Below, in pieces: positions 1 to 8,501 of a stretch of 64,000 nucleotides of DNA. Source of the DNA: Bacteroidota bacterium (GTDB lineage: Bacteria; Bacteroidota; Bacteroidia; Bacteroidales; F082). The position numbers were made by a program, and so were the translations under genes. Numbering within the stretch: the stretch's first letter is position 1; each line of letters opens with the position of its first letter. The stretch is taken from contig WOUZ01000001.1 of the NCBI GenBank assembly GCA_009773165.1, positions 1 through 64,000 of the forward strand, in the 5' to 3' direction. A model generated the notes under the pieces. That model was not told where the DNA came from, made no database searches, and worked only from the letters and a program-made list of their open reading frames with translations.

Positions 1-33
1 TCTAAAAAAACAACGCAAATCCAGGCAAGGAGT

Positions 34-121
34 GTAAAACGCAATGCTTCTGTTTGGCTCTTCGGTTTGGATGGGCGGAGCTGATGTTTCATTATTGGAT
101 TTTTGCAGCATTGCATTTTAC
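34..121. repeat. Imperfect inverted repeat
   Basis: A 14-nt arm at 34-47 is the reverse complement of 108-121 at 13 of 14 positions, enclosing about 60 nt. With the GC-rich hairpin just downstream this makes the left edge of the window strongly structured. Neither strand gives a convincing protein here. It could be the 3' region of a gene outside the window, a small structured RNA, or a short miniature inverted-repeat element; the sequence does not decide. Confidence 0.4.
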
Positions 122-124
122 AAA

Positions 125-147
125 CAGCCCCTTTTGAGGAGGGGCTG
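125..147. terminator. GC-rich hairpin, possible bidirectional terminator
   Basis: CAGCCCCT (125-132) pairs perfectly with AGGGGCTG (140-147) around a 7-nt loop. No strong T run follows directly, although a run of seven T lies about 25 nt further on. It probably ends a transcript arriving from the left of the window. Confidence 0.4.
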
Positions 148-528
148 CCTTGCCGGATTTGCTGTCGTTTTTTTATTCACCCAGCCGCTGCCCCGCGGGG
201 CGCACAGGCTTGCGCACCCGGCCCGGTGATGTTGGGAAGTGTTTTATGGATATGTGATTCCCAAAAAGTCTCTGAATCCAGAGGTAATGATTCGATTAGG
301 CCTTTGGCATTTCGGTTTAGGGTGACGCATTGTCGAAGTCAGGAAGAAGGCATATAAAAAAATACATCAATTTATTACATTCTTCGCGCGTTCAACACGC
401 TCTCAAGCATTAAAAAATACTATCAAAACTGCCTGCAACAAAGCCATGTTCTGTCTACTGCTTATGTGATAGCATCAAAACACCTCTATTTTGTGGGATC
501 ATAAGATACACCGTTGCTGTTAAAACAC
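148..528. other. Non-coding interval upstream of serS
   Basis: I see no gene here. Positions 180-235 are unusually GC-rich, including a GCCCCGCGGGGC palindrome, compared with the AT-rich surroundings. The open frames that cross it have no recognisable protein character. The last part carries the serS promoter. Confidence 0.5.
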
Positions 529-536
529 TACTTTTG
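529..536 (+). promoter_or_regulatory. Bacteroidota -7 element for serS
   Basis: TACTTTTG matches the Bacteroidota -7 consensus TAnnTTTG and lies 16 nt before the chosen serS ATG, implying a leader of about a dozen nucleotides. No clear -33 TTG at the ideal spacing was found. Confidence 0.6.
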
Positions 537-552
537 CAAAAAAAATAGCTCT

Positions 553-1824
553 ATGTTAACTGTCCCTTATCTGCGCGATCAGAAAGAAGAAGCCTTGGAA
601 AGGTTAAGCATTAAAAACTTCAGCAACACCACCCTGGTTGATGAGATTTTACGCTTTGATGAAGAACGTCGTCAATTTCAGCAGGAAAATGACGAGACAC
701 TTGCCGAAATGAATACCATTGCCAAAGAAGTAGGAATTCTCTATAAATCAGGCAAGACAGAAGAGGCCAACGTGCTGAAGGTGAGAAACACAGAGTTAAA
801 AGAGAAGACAAGAATCCTTGGAGACCGACTGACAGAACTCAAAGAACTCATTCAATCAAAGCTTGTTGAGATCCCAAACGCACCCCACCCTTCTGTTCCA
901 AGAGGGCGGACAGCAGCAGACAATGAAATTGTAGCTACATCGGGTAGCATGCCTAATCTCCCTGCCTCAGCAGTGCCACACTGGGATTTGATCAGCCGTT
1001 TTGATCTTGTGGATTTTGATCTTGGCAACAAAGTCACCGGAGCAGGTTTTCCATTTTATAAAGGAAAAGGTGCCAGGTTACAGCGTGCGCTGATTAACTT
1101 TTTTCTTGATGAAGCTATTGCAGCTGGGTATCTGGAAGTTCAACCTCCATTATTAGTTAACGAGGCTTCAGCCTATGGAACGGGTCAACTACCTGATAAA
1201 GAGGCGCAAATGTATACTGTCGGATTAGATAATCTGTATCTTATCCCAACTGCTGAAGTGCCGGTAACAAATATCTACCGTGATGTTATCATACAGGAAC
1301 ATGAACTCCCGGTAAAAAATGTCGCTTATTCAAACTGCTTCCGTCGTGAGGCAGGTTCATGGGGAAAACATGTGCGCGGTTTAAATCGATTGCATCAGTT
1401 TGACAAAGTAGAGATCGTACAGCTTTCGCATCCATCTAATTCGTATGAGACACTTGAACTTATGCGTGCACATGTTGCCGGTTTACTTGACAAACTCGAG
1501 CTACCATACCGTGTGCTAAAACTTTGTGGTGGCGACATGAGTTTTGCCTCTGCCCTCACCTACGACTTTGAAGTTTTTTCTGCAGCACAAGAAATGTGGC
1601 TCGAAGTAAGTAGTGTATCCAATTTCGAGAGTTTTCAGGCAAATCGTATGAAGCTCAGAATCAAGGAAAAAACAGGTCAGATTCAACTTGCACATACCCT
1701 GAACGGAAGCGCACTTGCCCTGCCACGAATTGTTGCAGCATTACTTGAAAACAATCAGACAGAAGATGGCATCCTCATTCCAAAAGTATTACACAGCTAT
1801 ACCGGTTTCACAAAGATTGAATAA
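553..1824 (+). CDS. serS: Serine--tRNA ligase
   Basis: Cytoplasmic class II aminoacyl-tRNA synthetase that charges tRNA-Ser (and tRNA-Sec where present) with serine. The N-terminal ~110 residues form the expected long antiparallel coiled-coil tRNA-binding arm rich in E/K/Q. The class II core follows, with motif 2 around FRREAGSWG and motif 3 around LNGSALALPR near the C-terminus. The product is 423 residues, normal for the family. A longer in-frame ATG lies 39 nt upstream, but the 13 extra residues have no family counterpart and it overlaps the promoter element, so I use the internal ATG, which gives the typical start MLTVPYLRDQ. It is first gene of an operon with an envelope lipoprotein, a TPR protein and rsmA. 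Confidence 0.96.
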   Translation: MLTVPYLRDQKEEALERLSIKNFSNTTLVDEILRFDEERRQFQQENDETLAEMNTIAKEVGILYKSGKTEEANVLKVRNTELKEKTRILGDRLTELKELIQSKLVEIPNAPHPSVPRGRTAADNEIVATSGSMPNLPASAVPHWDLISRFDLVDFDLGNKVTGAGFPFYKGKGARLQRALINFFLDEAIAAGYLEVQPPLLVNEASAYGTGQLPDKEAQMYTVGLDNLYLIPTAEVPVTNIYRDVIIQEHELPVKNVAYSNCFRREAGSWGKHVRGLNRLHQFDKVEIVQLSHPSNSYETLELMRAHVAGLLDKLELPYRVLKLCGGDMSFASALTYDFEVFSAAQEMWLEVSSVSNFESFQANRMKLRIKEKTGQIQLAHTLNGSALALPRIVAALLENNQTEDGILIPKVLHSYTGFTKIE

Positions 1825-2323
1825 ATATCTGATTTATTTGATCGTGCTGGCTGCATTCTTTACAGCTTCCTGTGGGCAAATCCGCACGAAGCTGCCTGAA
1901 GCAGTTGCCACAATTGATTCATTGACAGTTGAGCTGAAAAGCTATGAGAATCAATTGTTAACATTTGATTCACTGCAAATTACACAACTTTCAGCAAAGG
2001 TTGAAATGCACCTCTCCTCATTATCATGGAAAGATAATGAAGCTGCTACCTCTTCTTTGCTGTCGGCCAAAAAATATCTTGAGGCACTTCCATCCATGCA
2101 AAAAAGCTTAAAGGAACAATTGAATCAAACTAAAATCTCGATGGAGAAGCTGCTTGCGCAGGTTCAAAAAAATGAACTTACAAAAGAAGTTGTAATGTCA
2201 GAAATTGCTGTAATTCAGGTGCAATCTGCAGAACTTCGTGACCAGATAAACTATTTCTATTCACGATATCATGCACAGTCACTTTTGATCGAAACACTAG
2301 ATAAAGCGCACGACAATGAATAA
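1817..2323 (+). CDS. Coiled-coil lipoprotein, function unknown
   Basis: Predicted lipoprotein of 168 residues. Starting at the TTG at 1817, which overlaps the end of serS by 8 nt, gives a compact signal peptide (NKYLIYLIVLAAFF) ending in the lipobox TASC, with Cys19 lipidated. Upstream ATGs at 1715 and 1766 would put 34 or 17 implausible residues in front, so TTG is preferred. The mature part is rich in heptad-like L/K/E/S/Q segments and is probably an extended alpha-helical coiled coil in the periplasm or attached to a membrane. No family is recognised. Its 8-nt overlap with the next gene indicates translational coupling to the TPR protein, which may be its partner. The start choice is inference. 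Confidence 0.72.
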   Translation: MNKYLIYLIVLAAFFTASCGQIRTKLPEAVATIDSLTVELKSYENQLLTFDSLQITQLSAKVEMHLSSLSWKDNEAATSSLLSAKKYLEALPSMQKSLKEQLNQTKISMEKLLAQVQKNELTKEVVMSEIAVIQVQSAELRDQINYFYSRYHAQSLLIETLDKAHDNE

Positions 2324-4187
2324 AATCGGAAGAATAGTTTACGTTTCGGTTTTTATTATCATGCTGGCATTTGCAATGCCTGTTAAATTTATTATTGCAC
2401 AGCAAATCAACCCAGTAAGTGTACCTCCACAAGATCCCCGACAGATTGAAGATCAGCTCGCTGCTGAATTTTTCAGAAATGGTGACTGGGAAAACGCAAA
2501 AGTTCTTTATGAGCGCCTTTATGAAAAATACAAAGCTCAGCATTATTACAACTACTATTTTGAATGTCTGATCCAGCTCAAGCAATACAATGAAGCAGAA
2601 AAAACTGCAAAAAAGGCACTGAGAAGCCAGGGAAATGTTCAAAATAATGTGGATCTGGGGTATGTTCTATTGCTGAAAGGAGAATCCAAAGAGGCAAGGA
2701 AGCTATTTGAGAGCATCATCAATGAAATGCCTGCAGACCGAAACATCATACATCTTACTGCGAACGCATTCAGACAAAGAAGTCTGGATGATTATGCACT
2801 TGAGGCTTATACCAGAGGCAGTAAGCTTCCCGGTATCGGTTACAGCTTTAATCTGGAGCTGTCGTATCTTTATCAGATGTCGGGAAATTATGCTGCTACA
2901 ATGGATGCCTATCTTTCACTTTTGGAGACCAATCCGGAGCAGACCGATATCGTTAAGAACAGGATTCAATCGATGATGATGATGGATTTTGACAATAGCA
3001 TGTCGGAACTTATTCGGGAAAAAATACTTGAAAAGGCTCAAATTGAACCAGATAAAATTATTTATGGTGATCTGCTTATTTGGTTTGCATTACAGCAGAT
3101 GGATTTTGAACTGGCGCTTATTCAGGCACGTGCCCTTGATCGTCGTTTTGGAGAGCAAGATCAAAAAATCATTGAACTTTGCGAAATAAGTTTTAACAAC
3201 GGGCAGCATGCGACGGCTTTAAGCGGGTATGAATACCTATTGAAAAAAAATAAAGGAGGGGCTTTTTATTTTGAAAGTCTGAAAGGCAGCATTCAATCAA
3301 GGTATCAACTTGAAATTCAGAATCCGGCACCAGAGCTCACTACCCTCAAAACCATTAATACTGACATTGATAAAGTTTTTGAAGAGGCCGGATTTAACCA
3401 TCAGACCTACCCTTTAGCCTTTATAAAGTCAACGCTGTTAACCTATTATTTCGACGAATCAGCTGCTGCAAACGAGCTGCTCGAAAAAACCAAATTACTT
3501 CCCTTAAACCCTGCCGAATTAGCACAAATAAAGATGCACCAAGCTGATTTACTTCTATTTGAAGATGATGTTTGGGAAGCTACCTTACTCTACAGTCAGG
3601 TTGATAAGGCCATGAAAGAAGAGCCTTTAGGACATGAGGCACGCTTTCGAAATGCACGCTTAAGGTATTTTATCGGGGAGTTTGCATGGGCACAGGCACA
3701 ATTGGACATTTTAAAAGCAGCCACTTCCAAACTTATTGCCAACGATGCTCTTCAGCTTTCATTACTCATCAGTGATAACCTTGCTGACGATACCACAGGA
3801 ATCAGTCTTAAAGCCTTTGCTACAGCAGACTTACGCACATGGCAGAAAAGAGAGCAGGAAGCTGATTTTATACTTGATTCATTATCAGCAAATTCCAAAA
3901 GTCTGATCTTAAAGCCGCATATTCTGCTAAAAAAGGCAGAGCTTTTAATTATGAAAGAGAAGTTTCAGGAAGCTGACAGCCTTTTTTCGGAGATTTACCT
4001 GAATTATGCCGATCATTATCTGGCTGATGATGCCCTGTATCGCAGCGCTCAGCTCAATGAAACCAGACTTCATAACGCGGAGAACGCGCGTAAACTATAC
4101 GAAATCACATTCAACCAGTATCCTGCCAGCATATTTGCTGCTCAGGCTCGTCAAAAATACCGACTTTTGCGCGGCGACACCCTCTAA
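2316..4187 (+). CDS. Secreted tetratricopeptide-repeat protein
   Basis: A 623-residue protein with an N-terminal signal peptide (hydrophobic residues about 8-28, cleavage likely after the Ala near position 28). The remainder is predominantly helical with TPR-like 34-residue units: one clear block at about 45-190 (FRNGDWENAKVLYERLYEKY and following repeats) and another in the last ~150 residues (ADSLFSEIYLNYADHYLADD). TPR proteins of this type are scaffolds for protein complexes in the Bacteroidota envelope. It overlaps the upstream lipoprotein gene by 8 nt and sits 12 nt before rsmA, so all are co-transcribed. No catalytic motif is visible; the specific partner is unknown, but the coupled lipoprotein is the obvious candidate. 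Confidence 0.85.
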   Translation: MNKIGRIVYVSVFIIMLAFAMPVKFIIAQQINPVSVPPQDPRQIEDQLAAEFFRNGDWENAKVLYERLYEKYKAQHYYNYYFECLIQLKQYNEAEKTAKKALRSQGNVQNNVDLGYVLLLKGESKEARKLFESIINEMPADRNIIHLTANAFRQRSLDDYALEAYTRGSKLPGIGYSFNLELSYLYQMSGNYAATMDAYLSLLETNPEQTDIVKNRIQSMMMMDFDNSMSELIREKILEKAQIEPDKIIYGDLLIWFALQQMDFELALIQARALDRRFGEQDQKIIELCEISFNNGQHATALSGYEYLLKKNKGGAFYFESLKGSIQSRYQLEIQNPAPELTTLKTINTDIDKVFEEAGFNHQTYPLAFIKSTLLTYYFDESAAANELLEKTKLLPLNPAELAQIKMHQADLLLFEDDVWEATLLYSQVDKAMKEEPLGHEARFRNARLRYFIGEFAWAQAQLDILKAATSKLIANDALQLSLLISDNLADDTTGISLKAFATADLRTWQKREQEADFILDSLSANSKSLILKPHILLKKAELLIMKEKFQEADSLFSEIYLNYADHYLADDALYRSAQLNETRLHNAENARKLYEITFNQYPASIFAAQARQKYRLLRGDTL

Positions 4188-4199
4188 AGCAGCAATTGT

Positions 4200-4976
4200 A
4201 TGGTACGGCCTAAAAAACATCTTGGACAGCATTTTCTCACCGATCAAAATATTGCCCGAAAAATAGTTGGTTTGATCTCAACATCCAATGCTACAGTAAT
4301 TGAAATTGGTGCAGGTACAGGAGTTTTAACTAAATTTCTGATTGAGGATCAGCTCGAAAAGCTCCATATAATTGAGATAGACGAAGAATCGGTTGACTAT
4401 CTTCATGCCAATTTCCCGGAGCTTGCCTCAAAAATTTCTTTGGAAGATTTCCTCAAAAGTGACTTATCCGTTTTTCAGGCACCGATTACCATCATTGGCA
4501 ATTTCCCTTACAATATCAGCAGTCAGATTTTCTTTCAGGTCTTAAACTATAAACATGAAGTAAATGAAGTCGTATGCATGATTCAGAAAGAAGTAGCTGA
4601 ACGACTTGCTTCGAGCCCGGGAAACAAAACCTATGGAATTCTGAGTGTTTTGCTTCAGGCATGGTACTCCATTGAATATCAATTTACTGTAGGTGAAAAG
4701 GTGTTCAATCCTCCACCAAAAGTGAAATCGGCTGTTATTCGCTTAAAGCGAAATGAAACCGATCATTTGGATTGTAATGAGAAATTGTTTCAGCAAATTG
4801 TTAAAAAAGGTTTTAACCAACGTCGTAAGACCTTAAGAAATGCATTGCGGGAGTATGTGACACCATCAATTATTGAGAACGACTTTTTCAATAAAAGAGC
4901 TGAGCAATTGAGTGTTTCTGATTTTGTCAGCCTCACCAATCTGATTGAATCGTCAAAAAATACAGGAATTTTATAA
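4200..4976 (+). CDS. rsmA: 16S rRNA (adenine(1518)-N6/adenine(1519)-N6)-dimethyltransferase
   Basis: Dimethylates the two adjacent adenines in helix 45 of 16S rRNA late in 30S assembly, using S-adenosylmethionine. The family N-terminus KKHLGQHFLTDQ is present, followed by the SAM-binding EIGAGTGVLT (35-44) and the catalytic NFPYNISS (101-108), the KsgA/Dim1 version of motif IV. The C-terminal helical domain contains the expected NPPPKVKSAV segment. Length 258 is normal. It is the last gene of the serS operon and faces the permease gene with only 5 nt between the stop codons. Confidence 0.96.
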   Translation: MVRPKKHLGQHFLTDQNIARKIVGLISTSNATVIEIGAGTGVLTKFLIEDQLEKLHIIEIDEESVDYLHANFPELASKISLEDFLKSDLSVFQAPITIIGNFPYNISSQIFFQVLNYKHEVNEVVCMIQKEVAERLASSPGNKTYGILSVLLQAWYSIEYQFTVGEKVFNPPPKVKSAVIRLKRNETDHLDCNEKLFQQIVKKGFNQRRKTLRNALREYVTPSIIENDFFNKRAEQLSVSDFVSLTNLIESSKNTGIL

Positions 4977-4981
4977 AGGTA

Positions 4982-6199
4982 TTAAACGAGTTTTTTTACC
5001 AACCATTTTACTGTCATAAATGAGGCAAAACCACCGATAACCAGCACAGTAATCAGTACTACAAAAACATCCATCAGCTGTAAATCAACCGGATAAGCAT
5101 CAATAACAAATGCTCCTGAACCGTCTCCGAGGCCAATAACTCCGAAAACTTCCTGAATCCAGACAAGGATAATTCCCAGACCCAATCCAATAATACCGCC
5201 GGCTGTTGAGATAAGCAGTCCCTCAAAAAGGAATAAACGGCGTATCACCGGAGGAGAAGCGCCAAGTTGCCGTAAAATTTGCGTGTCTTTCTTCTTATCA
5301 ACGATAAGCATTGTAAGCGAGCCTATTACATTAAAAGTTGCCATAAAAAGTATAAAAGTCAGGATGATAAAAATGGCCCATTTTTCACTTTTCATGATAT
5401 TGAACAGCGTTTCCTGCTGCTCATAACGATTTTTAACCGTGAAATTATTTGCTGTTACCGAAACGATTTTCTGTTTGATTTTTTTAGCGTCAGCCCCTTG
5501 ATGCAAATAAACCTCAACAGCACTAGATTTGTTTTCCAACTCAAGCAACTGCCGGGCAAAAGCAAGAGGAACATATACAATCTGACCATCAAAATCCTGC
5601 TGGGAAGAAAAAATCCCTCCAACACGTATTGACTCAACATTAAATCCCTGATCGATGCTAAAAGAACCGGGATTCCCTCTACGGGGAACATACACCTGTA
5701 ACAGATCGAAATTTGCTCCAGCCTGAAAACCGAGATACCAGGCAACTCCAATACCAGCAACAGCCTGATTCACTCCTTCTGTTGAGAGCAAAGCTTCACC
5801 TTCTACAATTAAGCTATCTAACACCTTCAAATCCTGAAAGTTATTTCCAACAGCTTTGATACGGCCGATATGTTGCTTCTCCCGGTAACGAAATAAAGCA
5901 TCCTCTTCGATAACCTCCACAACACCCCGCACACCTTTCATTCCGGATAGTTCCTGCAGTGCAGAAGAATCCATATCGATCCATTTTCCAGCTGTTGGTT
6001 CAATGAGTAAATCAGGAGTGGTAGTGTCGATCATTGTGCCTATCACTTTTTCAAAACCATTGAAAACAGAGAGAACAACGATAAGGGCAAAAGCTCCTAC
6101 TCCAACACCAGCCACTGAGATAGCAGAGATGATATTGATAAGATTATGGCTTTTTTTTGCCAGCAAATACCTCTTGGCAATATAAAACGGAAGATTCAA
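4982..6199 (-). CDS. LolC/LolE-like ABC transporter permease (FtsX/MacB fold)
   Basis: Inner-membrane permease of 405 residues with the lipoprotein-releasing architecture: an N-terminal amphipathic stretch and first membrane helix (about 20-45, NIISAISVAGVGVG), a large periplasmic domain (about 46-270), and three C-terminal helices in an FtsX domain (about 275-400). The cytoplasmic-loop signature DTQILRQLGASP, typical of LolC/E, precedes the last helices. Proteins of this group extract lipoproteins from the inner membrane with an ATPase (LolD), whose gene is not in this window. It is the third gene of a minus-strand set after rbfA and a methyltransferase, 34 nt downstream of the latter. Lipoprotein release is inferred from family membership; a macrolide-type exporter is less likely. 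Confidence 0.85.
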   Translation of the reverse strand: MNLPFYIAKRYLLAKKSHNLINIISAISVAGVGVGAFALIVVLSVFNGFEKVIGTMIDTTTPDLLIEPTAGKWIDMDSSALQELSGMKGVRGVVEVIEEDALFRYREKQHIGRIKAVGNNFQDLKVLDSLIVEGEALLSTEGVNQAVAGIGVAWYLGFQAGANFDLLQVYVPRRGNPGSFSIDQGFNVESIRVGGIFSSQQDFDGQIVYVPLAFARQLLELENKSSAVEVYLHQGADAKKIKQKIVSVTANNFTVKNRYEQQETLFNIMKSEKWAIFIILTFILFMATFNVIGSLTMLIVDKKKDTQILRQLGASPPVIRRLFLFEGLLISTAGGIIGLGLGIILVWIQEVFGVIGLGDGSGAFVIDAYPVDLQLMDVFVVLITVLVIGGFASFMTVKWLVKKLV

Positions 6200-6233
6200 A
6201 ACACTACTTTGTTTTTAATGGCTACCTGACGCA

Positions 6234-7052
6234 TTATTTCCATGCTCTTGCAATAAGTCCTGTTCCTGTTTTATGCGTTAATCGTACATCTAACCAGTTC
6301 AGCACGAGGCAAAAAGGGAAAAATAACACATAATAAAAAGGTAACAGAACGAAAAAGAGTTTGGATACATTCAATAATTGAATCGGATATTTCATCGAGA
6401 GTTTCCAGGATATTTTTCCGGGCCACCCATATTGATACCTTATATCCGTTTTTGTGAAACCAGCCGATTTAAGTTTTTCATCAAGATCAGCAACAGCATA
6501 TCCATCGCGTACGTGCTCGTCGATGAAACCTACCGCTCCGTCAGCGTGATGATCATCGTGAACATCAGATCCGCCCTGATCAGAAGGAGTTGAGATTAGT
6601 AACATCCCTCCTTTTTTCAATGCGTTGAAATAATTATTCAGCACTTTGCGATCCTCTTCAATATGCTCCATTACATCGACACAGAGCACCAGGTCGAACC
6701 GATTTGAAAAGGTAAGAGCTGTGAGATCAGCTGTTTCAAACTTCACCTTTGATGCTCCAATTTTAGAGAAAAACTGGTTACAGTCATCAATCTGCTCTTC
6801 TTTCACATCCAGTCCGAGGATACTCCAGTCGGGATGTTTCTTTGAAAGGAAGTAAACATATTGTCCGAAGCCGGAGCCAGCGTCAAGAACGTTGACTTCT
6901 CCCTTTTGAAGTGCAGCCCAGCCACGCAGTTGTTTTTTTACATGCCAGCTTCGTAACAACAATATATCCAATAAGTTATAAAATAATTTCCGCAAAGCCG
7001 CCGATCTGTTAAATACTTTTCCAAGGCTACGTTTGATTGGGTCGTATTGCAT
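6234..7052 (-). CDS. Class I SAM-dependent methyltransferase
   Basis: A 272-residue protein with a Rossmann methyltransferase core: motif I is VLDAGSGFGQY (about residues 55-65), the acidic residue binding the SAM ribose follows in GLDVKEEQ, and VLCVDVMEHIEED is the methyltransferase-11-type motif IV. The C-terminal ~60 residues contain one or two hydrophobic segments (LFFVLLPFYYVLFFPFCLVL), so it is probably membrane-associated and may act on a lipid or quinone-like substrate. It lies 12 nt downstream of rbfA in the same orientation. The substrate cannot be told from sequence. Confidence 0.85.
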   Translation of the reverse strand: MQYDPIKRSLGKVFNRSAALRKLFYNLLDILLLRSWHVKKQLRGWAALQKGEVNVLDAGSGFGQYVYFLSKKHPDWSILGLDVKEEQIDDCNQFFSKIGASKVKFETADLTALTFSNRFDLVLCVDVMEHIEEDRKVLNNYFNALKKGGMLLISTPSDQGGSDVHDDHHADGAVGFIDEHVRDGYAVADLDEKLKSAGFTKTDIRYQYGWPGKISWKLSMKYPIQLLNVSKLFFVLLPFYYVLFFPFCLVLNWLDVRLTHKTGTGLIARAWK

Positions 7053-7064
7053 GAATCATCCGTA

Positions 7065-7406
7065 TTAATCGCCTTTCAGCAGTTGATCAATTTTTTCGAT
7101 ATAATCCAGCGAGTCATCCACAAAAAATTGCAGTTCAGGAATAACTCTAAGCTGATGGCGGACATTATTTCCGAGTATTCCCCTTATCTCACGCGTGCGA
7201 ATCCTGAACTGATCCAGAACTACCTGCTTTTTTGTTTTACTGAAGATGCTCAGGTATACCTTTGCAATCGACAAATCAGGAGATATGACGACCTTGGTAA
7301 CTGTTACAAGCGTTCCGGCTGTTACAGCTTTAAGCTCATTCTGTATGATTTGACTCAGCTCACGATAAAGCAAGGCTGATATTTTTTGCTGACGTTTTGT
7401 TTCCAT
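7065..7406 (-). CDS. rbfA: 30S ribosome-binding factor RbfA
   Basis: Small KH-fold assembly factor that binds the 30S subunit and assists 16S rRNA 5' end maturation. The 113-residue product starts METKRQQKISALLYRELSQI, which aligns with the family N-terminus, and contains the conserved VTVTKVVISPDLSIAKVYLS core. An upstream in-frame ATG (12 residues earlier) was rejected because it adds residues with no family counterpart and precedes the TAnnTTTG promoter element. The ATG is only 4 nt after that element, so the transcript may be leaderless. First gene of a set with the methyltransferase and permease. Confidence 0.93.
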   Translation of the reverse strand: METKRQQKISALLYRELSQIIQNELKAVTAGTLVTVTKVVISPDLSIAKVYLSIFSKTKKQVVLDQFRIRTREIRGILGNNVRHQLRVIPELQFFVDDSLDYIEKIDQLLKGD

Positions 7407-7410
7407 GCTG

Positions 7411-7418
7411 CAAAAATA
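7411..7418 (-). promoter_or_regulatory. -7 element for rbfA
   Basis: On the minus strand this reads TATTTTTG, a full match to TAnnTTTG, followed by only CAGC before the rbfA ATG. This geometry places the expected transcription start at or next to the A of the start codon. Confidence 0.6.
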
Positions 7419-7484
7419 AGCAATTCCTGTGAGCTTGATCAACTTAGCCTTTTTTTGGCTAAATCTTATTTTGATGTGCTGACT

Positions 7485-7865
7485 TCAATTTATAATTCTT
7501 TTTATACCGTTTTTAAGCACTGTAGTATGGAAATTAAAAAGCAATCCAAGTTTATAATTGCCTAATCTTAGATAAGTAAGAACTTGAGCAATATGAACAT
7601 CGCTAAATGCCTCAACAGTTTTAATTTCTACTACCACTTTTTCTTCGATTAACAAGTCGATCCTATAACCATGATCAAGCTTAACATCTTTATAAACAAT
7701 TGGCATTGGTTTTTCTTTTTGAACATTTAAGCCGGCCTGCCTAATTTCATAATAAAGACATTCCTTATATGCAGATTCTAATAAACCTGGCCCTAATTGT
7801 TTATGTACCTGAATAGCAAATCCAATAATCATTTTTGATAGTTCATCTTCGCTCATAATAATCAT
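7485..7865 (-). CDS. GxxExxY protein (PD-(D/E)XK nuclease-like)
   Basis: A 126-residue protein of the GxxExxY family. The name-giving motif is present as GLLESAY (27-33), followed by a PD-(D/E)XK nuclease-like core: Asp70 in GYRIDLLI, then Glu80 and Lys82 in VVVEIKTVEA. All three putative catalytic residues are intact. The family is very common in Bacteroidota and environmental genomes, but its biological function is not established. An alternative start is the ATG three codons in. The gene begins 7 bp from an array of three palindromic repeat units lying on its 5' side, which must therefore contain or be part of its promoter and leader. Confidence 0.85.
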   Translation of the reverse strand: MIIMSEDELSKMIIGFAIQVHKQLGPGLLESAYKECLYYEIRQAGLNVQKEKPMPIVYKDVKLDHGYRIDLLIEEKVVVEIKTVEAFSDVHIAQVLTYLRLGNYKLGLLFNFHTTVLKNGIKRIIN

Positions 7866-7871
7866 CTTATT

Positions 7872-8214
7872 CTTTGTGAAACTTAATATCTTGTTGGTGG
7901 CAATCTGTGCGATAGCTATATCACAAAGTTACACTAAGAATCACAGAGGTGCACAAAGTGTTATTGGATTCAGATAATAATCAACTTTTTCTTTGAGAAA
8001 CTTAGTGTCTTCTTGGTGGCACTCTGTGCAATAGCCTATATCACAAAGTTACACTAAGAATCACAGAGGTGCACAAAGTGTTATTGGATTCAGATAATAA
8101 TGATCTTTTTCTTTGAGAAACTTAGTGTCTTCTTGGTGGCACTCCGTGCAATAGCTATATCACAAAGTTACACTAAGAATCACAGAGGTGCACAAAGTGT
8201 TATTGGATTCAGAA
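7872..8214. repeat. Three tandem ~120-bp imperfect-palindrome units
   Basis: Three near-identical units begin at about 7872, 7991 and 8111 (periods 119 and 120 bp). Each has a left arm starting CTTTGnGAAACTTA, a centre with ATAGC(C)TATA, and a right arm CACAAAGTTACACTAAGAAT continuing to CACAAAG; the arms are roughly reverse complements, so each unit could fold into a long imperfect hairpin. Units two and three are closest to each other; the unit next to the GxxExxY gene is the most diverged. There are no variable spacers, so this is not CRISPR. It resembles REP/BIME-like intergenic repeats. Confidence 0.85.
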
Positions 8215-8501
8215 TCAACAAAAACATTCCTCAGCACATGAAAAGAAAATTTAGCCCTTTTTTTGTTGGTTTACCGTCTTGATTTCCAAATACATTAATA
8301 ATAACTTAATGTTAGAATTACAGAAAAAAGCAATTTGTGGCTTATTTTTGTAACTTTGAAATGCTTCAATAAAGACTGTAAATTTTGTAGCAGGTTATTT
8401 GGTTATGACTTTTTCATTGTATTTTAAAATACATAATATATTGCTATCTAACTACTTATAATATTGATTCTTTACAAAATCAAATTTTAAAACAATCGCT
8501 C
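8215..8501. other. Intergenic region before phytase
   Basis: AT-rich and without a credible gene. It holds two abutting -7-like elements (8343-8358) about 145 nt before the phytase start, so the phytase mRNA may have a long leader. No riboswitch fold was recognised. Confidence 0.5.
8343..8358 (+). promoter_or_regulatory. Tandem -7-like elements upstream of phytase
   Basis: TATTTTTG (8343-8350) is followed directly by TAACTTTG (8351-8358); both match TAnnTTTG. Only one may be used. The distance to the ATG is about 145 nt. Confidence 0.4.

Noticed and set aside
44-357. Short overlapping frames at the left edge
   Set aside because: No protein features; they cross inverted repeats and a GC-rich hairpin.
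7872-8214. Tandem array considered as CRISPR
   Set aside because: Only three units, 120-bp period, no short repeats with unique spacers, no cas genes.
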